Assembly (NCBI GenBank): GCA_027625915.1 | Contig: JANTQA010000057.1 | Span: forward strand, 5,084,001 to 5,148,000 | Length of the DNA stretch: 64,000 bases | Source of the DNA: Anaeramoeba flamelloides | Lineage: Eukaryota > Metamonada > Anaeramoebidae | Reading direction: 5' to 3' | Program-made: the position numbers and the translations under genes | Shown: in pieces, positions 37,964 to 51,559 of the stretch | Layout of the letters: each line of letters opens with the position of its first letter | Position numbering within the stretch: position 1 is the first letter of the stretch | The notes under the pieces: model-generated | What the model saw: only the letters and a program-made list of their open reading frames with translations | Databases searched by the model: none | Told to the model about the DNA's origin: nothing

Positions 37964-39546
37964 AATAAATTTAATTATTTTTTATTTTCCATGAAATTCA
38001 GAAACTAACAAAGTAATGATTGGTTTCTGTAATTATAAGCAACACAAGTGTGTCAGTGTAATAAAATGTAAAAAAAAAATGATAATTTTTCAATACCATT
38101 TTCAAATAATTACCCTATCGATCTCTGAATATAACAAAAATAAAATATTAATTTGTATTAATATTTGATTTGTTAATTAACTAAATCATATCTTCTTGCT
38201 GTTTTAACAATTATTTTATTCCCACTTTTGATTAATAATGTATATTCAATGATATAAAGTATTTCCAAAAAAGTAGGAAATTATGTTTTTTTACAGTTTA
38301 AAGAAAGTCTCTTTGTAAGTATAGCTTTGCATAATTTGGCAACACCAAATTAAGAGAAATATTAATACTTTTTGAATCAGTATTTATTGTTATTAATTTC
38401 AAAATAATTTTTATCAAATGAAAAAATAACACACTTTTTTTTTTTGTGTATCAAATGAGTTACGACTAAATTCAATAAAAAATAGGCAATACGATAAGGA
38501 TACAAACAATTTTTTCAACAACAAAATACTTTTAATAAGGTTTTACGTACTATTCATAATTTTGTTGAAATTAAACCTCCTTTAAAAAATATTTTTTTAT
38601 GATCATAAAAAGAAAAAATAATCCTTAATTTTCACACCTTTAAAAAATATCATATAAAATTCAGATCTGACACTTTCATATCTTTTTGATTAAAATAATT
38701 TCATATAGAAAATTTGCGTCGAAATGATGCCTTAACAAATGATACATCACGATTTCGGATCTTTAAATAGTTTTATTAAAATTGAGTTTAATAAAAATAT
38801 TTTTAGTATATCTTTACCTTGTTTTATATGGGAATAGCTCAAGAGAGAAATTCCCCTACTAATAAACAAATTCTTTTTTTTTATAAAAAATCAATAGATG
38901 ATTAATAATATTTTTGGATCTTGAAATAATTTGATTAGAATTGTGTATAATAAAGATATTATAAAATAAATTAGTCCCACTTTCTTAAAATAGCTCCAAT
39001 ATTTAACCTCATCGATAATTACCCCTTGAGTTACATAAATAAATAAAAGTACTTTGAAGGTTCTTCTCTCTAGCTTTTTTTTTTTTTTGAAATCAAAGAA
39101 ATTATTAACTAGTTTAAAAAAAAATGAAAAAAGGGAAAAAAAGTTTTATTTGCATAATTACGAAATGAAAATGATATTTTTTTCATTAAGAAATTAAAAC
39201 ATTTTAAAGAAATTAAAAATCAACACAATTTGTGTTTAAAGAAAATTAACTCACTGATTAGTCTTGGCTTTAAATAAAGGCAGTCAATATAAAAGCTACA
39301 TTTCAAAAATTATTCACAGGATTTTTTTTATTTTTGTATTTTTATTTTAATAAGATTTTTAGAAAAAAAAAAATACATTTAATGTAATAATAATTGGAAA
39401 CATTAAGTGTCTTTATAATTGTGATCTTTCGAATATTCTTAAATATATGCTAATAAATAAATTGACTAAATTAAAAAGTTGTTCGTATCCATATTTTACA
39501 AAAAAAGAATAGATATATATATATAATATAATTATGAATGTTTTTA
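37964..39546. other. Convergent intergenic region, nothing recognised
   Basis: Lies between the 3' ends of the plus-strand coiled-coil gene and the minus-strand CH/PH-like gene. AT-rich, with no module arrays or TIRs detected. Confidence 0.5.
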
Positions 39547-42130
39547 CTAATTGATATAATTAACATACTTTTCTGCAAAAATATTCATAAAAGCTTTGCT
39601 TTGATCTGGATCATTAAATTTTAATATATAAAGAAATTCATTTGGTTGAGAAATTTGAACATACTTTGGTTTTTTAATGTGTCTTTTAGTTATTATCTTT
39701 TGAATTGGTAGTTCAATATTTTTTTGATCATATTCTAACATAATTATCTCATCTTTAAAAAATACGTTGCTTTTTGTATTTTTTTGTATTTGTGGATTAG
39801 AACTTTTATAAATTAATATATCAAAAGATTGTATATCTTCAGAAGAATCCAATGTTTTTTTAACATTTTTATTTTCTTCATTATCTTTTAAATCATTATT
39901 ATTTATTTTTTTTGTTTCACGCTTTGTATCTTTTGCCCTAATATTTTTCAAATTTTCTTTTCTTTTATCCTTTTCTTTGTTTTTGGTTTCTTTTTCTTTT
40001 TCTTTTTCTTTTTCTTTCACTTTCTCTTTCACTTTCTCTTTCACTTTCACTTTCTCTTTTTCTTTTTCTTTTTCTTTCTCTCTTTCTTTCTCTTCCTCTT
40101 TCTCTTTTTTTCTTTCTTTTTCTCCCACCTTCTCTTTTCCCTTCTCTTTCGCCTTCCCTTTTTCTTTGTTATTATCATCATTATCATTATTATTTTTGTT
40201 CTCATTATCAACATTTTCTTTTTTTTTAATATGCTTTGATAACTTTTTAGTTGGGACAATATTCTTTGTTGATTTATTATTCTTTCTTCTCCAAATTCTG
40301 ATTAAATTTTCCTTTTCCTTTTCAGATTTTACATAAAAACTAATTTTTTTATTATTAAAATGAAATTTAATTTTTTTAAGACTTTTGGAAGAAGTAGTCA
40401 TATTTATTTGATTATAATTATATTCAAAAGTTTCATTTTTTTTTGGAATGTTTATTTTGAATCCATTTTTTTTGATAAAGATTATACCTCCGGTTAAAGA
40501 TTCTTTTTCTCCTTCCTTTTCTTTCTTATCAATTATCATTATTTGACATTGTCTAGTATGCTTCAAATGAGTTTGTTTAAATAACTCACACAATTTTTTT
40601 GTTTGCTTTGAAGAAGTTAATTGTAATATTTTTGGTTTTTTCTTATCATTAAAAGAGATTTTTACCATTGATCTATTTTTGGGATGTATTAAAATTCTTG
40701 ATTGTATTTCAATATTTTCAGTTTTTGTTTCCTTTGGTGTTTTAAATATTAGTAAATTTTTTGTTAAATTAAAAACCAATTTACCATTTTCTTGAACATT
40801 TGAATTATCATCAATAAAATTAATAATAAATTCTTCAATTTCCTCCTTTCCCGCCCCCTTCTCGCTTTCACCCTCTTTCACCCCCCCTTTCTCATTCTCG
40901 TTCTCGTTCTCGTTCTCGTTCTCGTTCCCTTTTCCCAATACTTCATTTTTTTCCTTTCCAATATCATTGCTCTGGATTTGAGGATCTTTATTTAATTTCA
41001 TTCTATTTGTAAACACATTTTTATTTGGATTTAATTGTAAATTAATTTTTGAATTAAATTGATCCAATTTGTCAAGTAATATTTCTTTTTGCTTTTCTGT
41101 TTTTAATCCGACAACCAAGGAATTTTTTTCAAAAATGATTTTTATGATTCCAAAAACTGTCGGATGCCAAAAAATTTGAAAGGTATTATTGATTATAAAA
41201 ATCTTTTCAATTTTTTCATTCAGAATATGAATCTCTTTTTCAATATCAACAAATCGAATTAAACCATTGCCAGAAAAGACCCCATTTTCATTAAAAAGGG
41301 TCACCCAAAAATCATTTTTTTTATTATTTAAAAATAATTTGAAATCAAATTGGTTTAATTGAATGTTATCAAATAATTGTGAATTTAATGTTGATGATTC
41401 CAGTGATTTGGTAACCTTTATCGATTTTTGATGGGAATTGGATTTTGGGTTTGGTGAATTTGGCAAATTTGAGTTCGAGTTTAGTGAATTTGGCAAGCCA
41501 TTATAATTCTTTAGCCAATTAATTTTTGAAGAATATTGATAAATAAAATTATATTGGACGCTTTTATTTAAAAATTTGCAAAACCAAATTTCATGCAAAT
41601 CAAGAAAATATAATTGAATGACTTCGTCTTGGTAATCGTTTTTATAAAGGATTAATTTATCTATATTTGTTCGGATTATTGAGCCGTTGATTGTTATGAA
41701 AAATATTTCATCAAGTATAAAAGAGATTAAAGCATGAATTAAGAAATTATTATTTGAATCGTTATCATCACTTTCATATTGTCTGCATTGGATTTTAAAA
41801 GTGTTATGATGATCAACCCAATATAATAAATTATTATAAAAGTTTTCAATAGAAAGTTTATGTGATAATTCATAAATCGATTCAATATTAGAAATCCAAT
41901 AATTTAATTTTTTTTCAATTTTTGATAGAAATTTAATGATTATTTGTTTATTCGGAAAAGAAATCAAAAAAATTTCGTTTGTTCCAAGTGAGATTTCAAG
42001 AATATCAGGAATTTTTTTATTTGGCCTTATCATTAAGTTTTTTGGTATTCTGTATTTTTTAACAATTTTTTTGATCCTATTTGGATTTTGATCCTCAAGA
42101 ATATTATTATTTTTATTATTATTATTATTA

Positions 42131-42163
<33 letters not shown>

Positions 42164-42217
42164 GGATTATTATTTTCATCATCATCATTATTATTATTAT
42201 TATTTCCATTATTTCCA

Positions 42218-42266
<49 letters not shown>

Positions 42267-45200
42267 CTTTGTTATTATAATTTCCATTCGTATTTATAGT
42301 TTGTTTGAAAATTAAACCTTCTTTTAAAATAATTATTTTGCCATTTTTGGCTATTATTTTTTTAGGATTTGAAACAGAATAAAAAGTAGGCTTGAATATA
42401 AATAATTTTTTTTTTTCGATATTATTATTATTAATTAATATTTCTTTTAGATTATTTTTATTTAATAAATATTTTTTTAAATTTTTTTCAAAATTTTTAA
42501 TAAATTCTTCACGGATAAGAGGAGTTCTAAATTCAATTTCAAAATACCGATCACTCCAAATATAAAGTCTTAGATATTTTTGAGAAGTATTAGAATTAAG
42601 AGCGCCTTTTCTAATTGATTGGGTTGAATATTCTGAAGAAAAATTTTCAAAATTTGTTTCAATTGAAAAATGGTCTGACCAAATTTCAATATCTGTAGCG
42701 ATTTTTTTTAACTTAAAATTCCTATTTTTATTCTTATTTCTATTCTTCTTATTTTTTATTATTTTTTCTTTAATTATTAAATTGCATTTTATTTTATATT
42801 TTAATTTAATTTTATCTTTTAAAAGCCGTCTTCGATTTTTATTAAAATAAGTTAAAAATGCTATTTTTTGTTCATGATTACAAAATCCAATAAATATTGT
42901 TGAATTTTCATCAATATTAAATTTACAAATTAAACTATTATTTGATTCAAAAAATAATTTTGAATAAATGTTATAATATCTTAGAATATTTAATTCATTA
43001 ATAATTATTTGAAAATAATTTTTAAATAATTTAATATTTGCTTTCCCAATTCGATCACCAAAAGAATGAAAAATTGCAATATGATATTCATTTACTTCCT
43101 CTTCTTCACCCTCCGCCTCTTCACCTCCATCATCATCATCATAATCATCATTATCATCGTCATCATCTTCATCTTCATCTTCATCATCATCATCTTCACT
43201 CATGGCCTCTTCGTTATTTTCCTTTTTTTTCTTCTTAATATTATTATCTTTTAATTGGAAATTGCTTTTTGGTATAAAGTTATATTCTTGAGAAATAAAA
43301 TTATTTATGGAATATGCTTTTTTGGTAAATTGTTTAACATTTTTTGAAAATTTCATTGAATCAGAGGATCCTGTTAATGTTATTGGAAGATTTGAAAAGT
43401 GGCCATTGATTGATTTATGAATACAGGAATTAAATAAATTAACAATTAAATCTCTCATTGGCAAAGATTTTGTTAAAAATATTAATGATCGGGAATTATC
43501 AATCCGAATCATAAAAATTTTTGGATTTAATGGATGTATAAAGATCATGTGTGAAGATTTATATTTGCAAGTAAAAATGGGACTTTTTAATACAAGTATT
43601 TCAAAGAATGCCGAAGTTAAAACAATTATCCCATCCTTAAATAATTTGATTTTTTTTGTTTGTCTGTGCTTGCTTTTCTTCCCACCATCAGTAAACAGGA
43701 TTTTTATTCGAAATTGGACAGAAAAATCTTCTTCTTTAATTAGTTTTTGAATTTGGTTCTTAATGCCCCCAGTTGGGTTTGAAGATGACGAAATAGATGA
43801 CGAACTACGCGATTGTGTTATCAATTTATTTTTGAAAAAGGTAAATTGATCGAGTGGCTGTTGTTGTATAATTATTGGATCACCCGTATAAGCAAAATTT
43901 GCAATTCCAATTTGAGATTCGAGCCATCGATCTAACCAATAAACATTTTGCGAAAGCTTGCGTTGAAAATTATTTTTTGCTTGAGAATTTTTTAATAAAT
44001 TTTCATCAATTTTCCAATTTTTTATTTGAAATCTTTTAAAAATTGAATAACATAATGAACATTTTAATTTTGTTAAAAATTTTAATTTATAAACCATAGA
44101 ATTATATGGCCGATCAATTTTTAATAATAATGAATAAGATTTTAAATTTTTTTTTTTCTTTTTAATTTTATAAATTGAATAAATTTCATTTTGCCAATCA
44201 AAAGATATATTAATATCATCATCATCATTATTATTATTGTTGTTGTTGTTGTCGTTGTTATTGTTATCATCATTATTAAGATTATTGTTGTTATTGTTAT
44301 TGTTATTATTATTATTATTGTTGTTGTTATTATTATTCTTATTTCTATTTGTAATCTTATTAATATTGTTTCCTAAAATTGGAATTAAAGAAATATGATA
44401 ATTGGTGATTTGAAAAATGCCATGGAATTGATTTTTTTTTTCAATTTGATTTTTTTTCCTTTTTTTCCCCATTTTCTCGTTTGCTAATTTGATTTTTTCA
44501 AATATTGTTTGTAATTTATTATATTGTGGTAAAATTTGTTTAATTATACATTCAAATTGAACACAGCCCTTTGTAAGACCTCTCAAGACAATTGCCTCTT
44601 TTTCATACTTTTTACCCAAAATATTTCCTAAAATTAAATGATTTTCAATATTTTTCCCAGAATATATTTGAAATAATTCAAACAGCTTCCAAAATTGATA
44701 TTGTGATTCTAAATTAACAAACTTTAAAAGAAATTGATCGTATGTCATTTGGCTGCTTTCCTGAGTTATTTCCTTTGAATCGATTAAGATTTTTAAAAGA
44801 TCAGGGCACCTTGCTAGCCAAAACAAGGAAGCGTTTTGGTATTCAAACAAATGCAATTGCCTTCCAATGACAATTAATCTCATTTGCTTTTTTGTCAAGA
44901 CAATTGTACTCTGGAAATAGCTTCCTTCCGTGCTAATTAATAAGACGTCAAAGCTTGCCCTGCCCCGGCCAAAGCTTTGGATAATCAGCTCTTCCCTTCG
45001 TGGGGACTTGGAGAGGATGTTTGTTGGCGATTGCTCCTCGTTGAAATTGTGCCCTTCGTTGCTTCCTTGCGACTGGATAAACCTTGAAATGCCCCTCTTC
45101 TGCAAAAACTTGGACTCTCCTTCCTCTTCATCGGCGTTGCTGTTAACCAAGTTGTTTGATCGGAACTCTTGTGCTTTTTCATCCAAATCACCAACCCACC

Positions 45201-45767
45201 CGCTGTTGCTTTCGTGATAGAGCTGGTTGATTTGTAGTGTTTCTTGTAATGGCGGCACAAGCGGTGGGAACTTTCGGAAATCACTTAAGGCGTTAGATAA
45301 AGCAACAAGCACCTTCGATAAAGTTGTATAGTCTCCTTCAACTATGATCATTTTTGGTGTGAAGAGAGAATGTTTTCGAAGCCCTAATTTACGACACGCA
45401 ATAAGGAAATTTTTTATATTTTTTTCGGCGTTTTCTCTTTATCAAGGTTTGTTTTTATTATTTTTTTTTTTTTTTTGGTTTGTGTTGTTGTTTTTGGTTT
45501 TGGTTTTTATTTTAAATGGTTTAAGTTTTGTTTAATTCCAAAAAATTAAAAAGAAAAGAAGGTTTTTTTCTTTTATTTTTTTTTTGTTTGTTTGTTTTTT
45601 TTTTTTTTTAATTTTTTGGTTTTTAGTTACCTTTCGATCTCGATTATTGTGTTTGGCTTTAATTTATTGACCACTTGACAAAGAAGCACAGACAACTCAT
45701 TTGAGTTGGACGGTTTTGCATCAGTCCCAAGTATGTTTTGTAACCATTTAGCAACTTCTTGGGACAT
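39547..45767 (-). CDS. CH domain plus about eleven tandem PH-like units, 2008 aa
   Basis: Two minus-strand exons: 45767-45631 and 45436-39547, joined across a 194-base intron (donor GTAACT, acceptor AAG) in exact phase; total 2008 residues. Exon 1 starts MSQEVAKWLQNILG and continues NELSVLLCQVVNKLKPN. Exon 2 continues ENAEKNIKNFLIACRKLGL, then HSLFTPKMIIVEGDYTTLSK and VALSNAL. Together this is an N-terminal calponin-homology domain of the single-CH (Vav/transgelin) type. The rest holds repeated 90-100-residue blocks of strands ending in a helix, e.g. at about 44660-44960, 43420-43720, 42825-43090, 41520-41810, 41050-41325, 40550-40840, 40270-40550 and 39565-39835, each with an F-x-I-x-F strand and a final aromatic helix as in PH domains. 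Between them are poly-Asn, poly-Asp/Glu and Lys/Glu repeats. The CH call is firm, PH-like is inference from pattern. Likely cytoskeleton- or membrane-associated. Confidence 0.7.
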
Positions 45768-46429
45768 AGTTAAGGAAAAATGATTTAAAGTAATTACCAA
45801 ATAAAAAAGATGATATTAGTAAGGCAGAGTTATTTTATGGTGACTACTCTTATTTTCTTAAAAAAAACTCTAGGGTTTTTTGACAAGGGATTTACAAAAA
45901 AAAATATTTCACTTTCTATGAAAAATTATTTTTTAAATAAAAGTTTCTGAATTATTATTAACTTTTGTGGAAAACAATATAGAAGATAAAAAAAGTTTTT
46001 GGGTGACTTTTTTTTTGATTATTTTCCTTTTGAAATGTGCTCTTTGATTAATTGATAAAGTATTTAGATTAGCGAAAAACTTTTTTGTTGTGAATTTGGA
46101 TATTTGTCGCTATTAAATACTTGGTCAACTTCTAATTGCAACCCATGTTTCTGTGAATTAAAAATAATCAGATTTCAGAAAAGTAATTATATTAAGGAAG
46201 AAGTGGCATTATATAAGCTTTTAGTTACTCAGTTTATAGGAAACCAAATCATTAAAATCATTTCAGAGAAACATGAGTGTTTAAAAAGAATCGTCTAGTA
46301 GAATATATAAAAGTGTAAACCTTTTCCAAAGGAAAAAAATCAACAAATTGATCGAAAATGAAAAAAAAATCATGTATTAGTTTTTTTTTATTATTGAATA
46401 GAGGTGATTCAACAAAATTATCCCGTGTT
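45768..46429. other. Upstream spacer of the CH/PH-like gene
   Basis: Probable promoter and leader of the minus-strand gene. The open frame at 46104-46298 on the plus strand has no family signature. No element recognised. Confidence 0.4.
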
Positions 46430-46810
46430 TGCAGTTATGTTTTTATTTTAATTTGAGAGATAAACCGAAAATTTATATAATTTTCAGTTTATTTCTCTCA
46501 AAGTAAAAAAAACCTAGGCACTTCACGTTAGGTACTTTTTAATTTTTATTTTGATTAGAAAATCAATTGATTTTCGAAACAAAAACAAATAGTATAAAAA
46601 AAACCTAGGCACTTTTCGTTTGGTTTTTACAGAATTTATAAATAAACTGAAAATTTCTTTAATTTTCTGTTCATTTCAAAAATTAAAAAAACCGCCGTTA
46701 GCTTTTCCAAAATTTAAAAGAATTGAGTAAAAATCCTTAATTTGACAATATTCTTTTGAAATCTGGAAAACCTAGGGACTTTACGGCACTTTCTGGAACT
46801 CTAAAATTGA
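46430..46810. repeat. Palindrome-module array C
   Basis: Type II module at about 46440-46515 (AATTTGAGAGATAAACCGAA against TTTATTTCTCTCAAAGT), then linker CCTAGGCACTTCACGTTAGG, a type III-like module, another type II, and a type I module (CCAAAATTTAAAAGAATTGA / CTTTTGAAATCTGGAAAACC) ending with CTAGGGACTTTACGGCACTT. Confidence 0.75.
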
Positions 46811-46849
46811 AATTAGAGTTAAAAAAATTATTTATTAATGATTTTACAA

Positions 46850-47330
46850 TTTACATTTAATATAAACCTCATTCCAAAAATTTGGACGCTCCCAAAATCA
46901 AAAATAGGCAAAAAAAAAACACAATTTATTATATTTTTGCAAACCTAATATAAAACAACATTTAAGTTGCCCAGTATTATTGTTTTAACAAGTAATCATT
47001 TTAATACAAATAAAAGAAAAAAATATAAAACTCAAAAATAAAAATCATGTGTTCCCAAAATAATGAAACTAGCGGAACAAAAAATGTATTGGTAAATTGT
47101 TGAAATTTCACCAACAATTGTCGATCGATCAAATGTTAAGATACCATCTACCAATTGTATGTGATTTTTCAATTTAACAAACTCAACACTAAACTTCTAT
47201 CAATCATTGAAAAAAAATTTCAGATCTAACGAAACAGATTACATAACTGCAAAAAAGGAAATGAAAACAAAAAAAAAAAAGACAAAAAATGAAATATTTT
47301 GTAAAATCAAAATTCTTTCTAAATTTAATT
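46850..47330. repeat. Dispersed repeat, second copy of 35275-35760
   Basis: Direct-orientation match through AATATAAACCTCATTCCAAA, AATCATGTGTTCCC and ACGAAACAGATTACATAACT. Divergence is high (roughly a quarter to a third of positions differ by eye), so it is old. Confidence 0.5.
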
Positions 47331-47379
47331 TAAAGTGCAGTAATGATGTTATTTTCACTGTTTAAATTGTTTCTAAAAT

Positions 47380-48400
47380 TTAGGAATCTAGTTTAATTAC
47401 TTCTTCTTTACTTGATTTTATTATTAACTCTGACTGAAAAACTTGAGTTTGTATAATTTTTTAGAAACAAATTGAGTTATAATTTTAAAAAGAATTTCCA
47501 AAATTACTTTTAAATTCAATTTTATTAAATTCATCTAATTTTGATTTAGTTAAGGAGAATATGATATTATTTGAACACCTCTTCTTTAAAAAATAGATTT
47601 CTGGAATGCATTTATTTTTATTTTTAAATTATTTCTTCTACAGTAAATCGATATAAATTCCTAATCTTAAAAATATTGTTCAATATTTTTATACATATTT
47701 TCATTTTCTTTTTTTGAAATTGTTGATTTTATTTTTTTTTTTTTTTGATTTAAATAATTCTATTATTTTGCTACTGTTTTTTGATTCTGTGAATTCAGCC
47801 CCTTTATTTTAATATTTGAAAAACTATTTTTTGTTTTTATTTGATTTGGTAATAATTTTTGAAGAAGGAAAAATGGAAGTGGATATTTCAAATATTTTTA
47901 TCAAATAACAACACTTGGGTATCTGGTAGTATCTTATTTATTCCCTCCAATTTAAGTTGATATCAAATTAAGAAATTATCAAACATATATCTTAATGATT
48001 GTTTTTTTTTTACATTCTTGATTATATAAAGTTTATTCACAAAGATGATCTTTCCTGTTTGGTATTTAAAAAAAAATATTTTTTAAAATGTATACCTTCT
48101 CAAATCCATTTTTATGGTTTACTGTTTGGTTAATTTCAATCATTCACCTAAATACATTTCTAGATCCAAAACCAAATTTAATAAAACCAAAAATTTAATC
48201 AAAAAAAAATTGTATAAAAAATTAAAATTTACAGATTCAATACCAATTAACTTTTATTCTATTCAAAAATAGAGTTGTAAATACTATTTTGGTTTCAAAG
48301 TTTCAATATCTGGTGGAACTCAAAAAATATTTTTGAGTAATGTTTACAGAATTAAAATTTTTCAAAAAAGAAAAATGTACTAATTTCCTAAACAATAATT
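47380..48400 (+). mobile_element. TTAA TIR element family R1, copy 3 (decayed)
   Basis: Aligns with R1 copy 2 through AATTACTTCTTCTTTACTTG, CAGCCCCTTTATTTTAAT, CATTTCTAGATCCAAAACCA and AAAATTTTTCAAAAAAGAAA. The left end is missing or unrecognisable. This is the most diverged of the three copies. Confidence 0.6.
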
Positions 48401-49520
48401 GCAAATTGTTACCAAAACCGAAGATAAATGAATGTAAAATATTAATGGCGGTCGATTCAGTTATTTTGAATGAATTACCCTTTCGAGAATAAATAAAAAA
48501 TTAGTAGAATAATAATCCTCAAAGAATAGTTGATATCCACCTGAAATAAAACTAATAAATCAATATATTTTCTTAAAAATGGAAAAACTCAAATTCTTAG
48601 TGCCTCATTGAAAAAAACAAAGATTTTCGTTTTGAACTTCTACTAGTATTTGTATAATAAATAGGAAACTTTTTTCACTTCATTTTCCACACTTTTCTTT
48701 TAGAAATCAAGACCCCAAACGAAGTGGGTTGGTGTTTGTGGTCTCTATTTGAAAAAGGAAATGAGAATTATTTAGAAAAACAACAAATTTCATTTTGATA
48801 TTAAATCGAAGATCCAAATAAAATTCAAATTGAAATAAAAATGATTTCTCTACAATAATTTTCTCTTTATCAATAAGATTTAAATTAAATGTTTTTACCA
48901 ATTGTCTATTGATCTTACAATCAAAAAAAAATTTCAAATGAATTCGATTTCAAAAAAAAATCGGAAAAACAAAAAAGTATAATCATATAAAAAAATAAAT
49001 TCAAATTTTGGAATTTCGGAAGTAAATTTTTTCTTCTAATATCGTTCTGAACCCTTTAAACTCATGTAAACAGCCGATTTTAACAAAAAAACTTTAACTG
49101 TAAAATGGTTTATTATTAAAAATGTGTTGAAAAAATGAAAGTTTATTATAAATGTTCAAAAGAATGAATATGGATCAGATAAGAATTGGGATTTAAATTG
49201 TTTTTCTAGTTTTTATTGATAATAATATAAAGAATTGTTCTTTGGAGTTACTTTCCTTCTTCTTTAAATTGATTTGACTCTTCGTTTTCAATAATTTTTT
49301 CAATTATAAATCATTTTTTTCTTTTTTACACAAATGATCACTCTTCTTATCTTTGTTTATTGAAAGGTTTAAGTTATAAACGAATTCTAAACATAAACTA
49401 CAAAAATCTTCCTTCCCGATTGGTAAAGTTTTCTAAGATCTTTTATAAATAGAAAAAAACTAATAATTTTTGAAAAAAGTGGTATATATGAGAGTTTTTT
49501 TGTTAATTTTTTGTTCCGCT
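48401..49520. other. Spacer, nothing recognised
   Basis: AT-rich. The minus-strand open frame at 48707-48937 has no motif and may be relic sequence between two mobile elements. Confidence 0.4.
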
Positions 49521-50085
49521 TTAAGGATTACAATCCCTGTTACTGGAAAAAATAATTTTCTTATGGTTAGGTGTAAGGAATTGTTATTTTGGTTCTCAAC
49601 TGATTGATCCTAGACTTGTTAAGGATTATAAGAGGGGTTCAAAAAGGCAATTGTTGTCGATTTATTTTTTATTTTACCAAAAATGGAATTAAAGAAGTGT
49701 AAGATTAATAGGTTGGACAATATTTTTAGATTAAAAAATATGATTTTTGGGTTGTAAATTGAAATTTTTAATTAAGATAGGTTTTTATTTTGAGCTTTTA
49801 AAAAAATTATTAAAATTTTTTAGTTAATTGAGTGAAAAGGGAAATAACTAAATAAATTGAAAACCCAAAAATCAAAATTCATAATTGAATACCTTCCAAT
49901 CTATTAGCCTTCATTTATTCAATTCGGATTTTGGAAAAAAAAAATAAATTGTCTTAAATTGCCATTTTGAATAATTCTTTAAACCTATAACAATTCCAAT
50001 GTCGATCAGCCAAGAACCAAATTAAAAATTCACACACACAATATTAGATAGACATTTTTCAAATTTCAGGGGTTGTAATCCTTAA
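49521..50085. mobile_element. TTAA TIR element family H, copy 1
   Basis: Ends TTAAGGATTACAATCCCTG (49521-49539) and the complement CAGGGGTTGTAATCCTTAA (50067-50085): 18 of 19 bases pair, with TTAA at both borders. An internal TTAAGGATTATAAGAGGGG near 49619 repeats the end sequence. A reverse copy lies at about 59090-59390. No transposase is seen, so it is non-autonomous. Confidence 0.7.
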
Positions 50086-50342
50086 CGAAGAGTTCGCCAA
50101 CTGTTTTCATGTCACTCAGCTTTAATGCTGATATTAATGTTTATTTCAGCGAACTTGATTCATTTTTAAAGAAATATTGTTTTTTCATGTTTTAGGTTTT
50201 TATATTTTCTACTGAAACAAAACCCCTATTACAAGGTCCTTAAAAACCCACCCAAGAAGATATTTATTCAATTTTATTTTCCTATAAACCAGTTATTAGT
50301 CATTTGTTCCTAAAAACTCAAGAAAATTGAATAGTTTTCATC

Positions 50343-50825
50343 TACTGTATTGTAAATAACCCGGGTTTTTTTTTTTAACCCATTACTAAAATGTAGCCAA
50401 TGATAAAAATATTGGCTGTTTGTATAAATAAAAGAAACTTATCAATAGGGTGGTAACAGCATATAAACAAGAAATGATGTTATTTGAATACATTTTAAAA
50501 AAGAATTATGAAGATATGGATGGATTAAAATGTAATTTTTTGACAAAAAAAGTGAATAAAAAGATCATTTTTTTGTTGTTTTAATAAAAAAATCCATTGC
50601 ATCTCAGAAATTTTGAAAATATGAAGAAATTTTTGAAATAAACGCATTTAATATTATTGAACCATTTATATTAATCAAAGAAATAAGTTCTAAAGTCAAT
50701 TTTGATCCTGAGCCAAGAATATCTGTCTTCTTGATATCTTCAGATACCCTAGTCTGAAAAAAAAACAACAGTTAAATTTTTGTAATGGGTTAAAAGTTAT
50801 CAAAACGAGTTATTTACACCACTGT
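50343..50825. mobile_element. TIR element with short open frames
   Basis: Inverted ends TGTAAATAACCCGGG...TTAACCCATTACTAAAA (50349-50390) and the complement of TGTAAATAACTCG...TTAACCCATTACAAAAA (50776-50820). Inside, a minus-strand frame after a TTTCAG acceptor-like site at about 50759 reads VSEDIKKTDILGSGSKLTLE then ISLININGSIILNAF and stops near 50610. A plus-strand frame near 50468 reads QEMMLFEYILKKNYEDMDGL. Both look more coding than the surroundings, but neither is recognised. Confidence 0.45.
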
Positions 50826-51559
50826 AAATCAATACTACTCTTTATTGCAACCTCAAGGAATGAAAAAAATTTTCAATAGAACAAGAAAAAAAGTAATTGA
50901 ATTTATATATTCTCAGTTTTATTTTTAATTATTCATTTAGCGAAGCTTATAATAGAATAAAAAATATAAAATCACAAAAACAATTTTTTCAAAAATTATA
51001 TAGTGTAACCTGTTTGGTAAGGATTTGGTGAAGCTTTGAAAAACTAAAGAAAGGTTTTTGGAATGAAAGTGTATTCTTTTTGTTCTCAAATTAATTGAAT
51101 AGTATTTTCATTCATCATACCAAAATAGTTTTTCAAAAGAAAAAATTTTAAGTATGGAGTTCTATAAGTAAATTAAACTGATAATTTCCTCTTTTGGGAT
51201 TTGAGATTTTCATGGTTTATTTTAATTCGTGGATAGGTTTTTTTTTTTTGAAAAACTAAAGGATTATTTTGTTAGTAACAGGAATTCATTTAGAACATAC
51301 CACACACAGTGGTTAATTGTTTGAAATGAAAAATATAATGTTTATGTTTTCTTGAATAGAACAAGAAATCGCACAAGAGATGACAAGTTTAATAAAAGTA
51401 AGAAAAGGAAATAATAAAATTACATTATTTGTAATTCTCAACAAAAAACTTAATTAACAAAGAAACAACTTCCAAACAGAAGGAAATGAATAATTTTCAA
51501 AAATAGAGGAATTATTTTTTATTATTTTCACCAAGATTTAGATTTAAACAATTTGAATA

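Noticed and set aside
39977-44376. Ile-, Val- and Phe-rich plus-strand frames
   Set aside because: Antisense readings of poly-Asn and Lys/Glu tracts in the CH/PH-like gene.
51360-51405. Possible upstream RTF1 exon ending AAA before GTAAGA
   Set aside because: An in-frame TGA at 51554 just before the RTF1 ATG and no needed N-terminal motif make it unnecessary.
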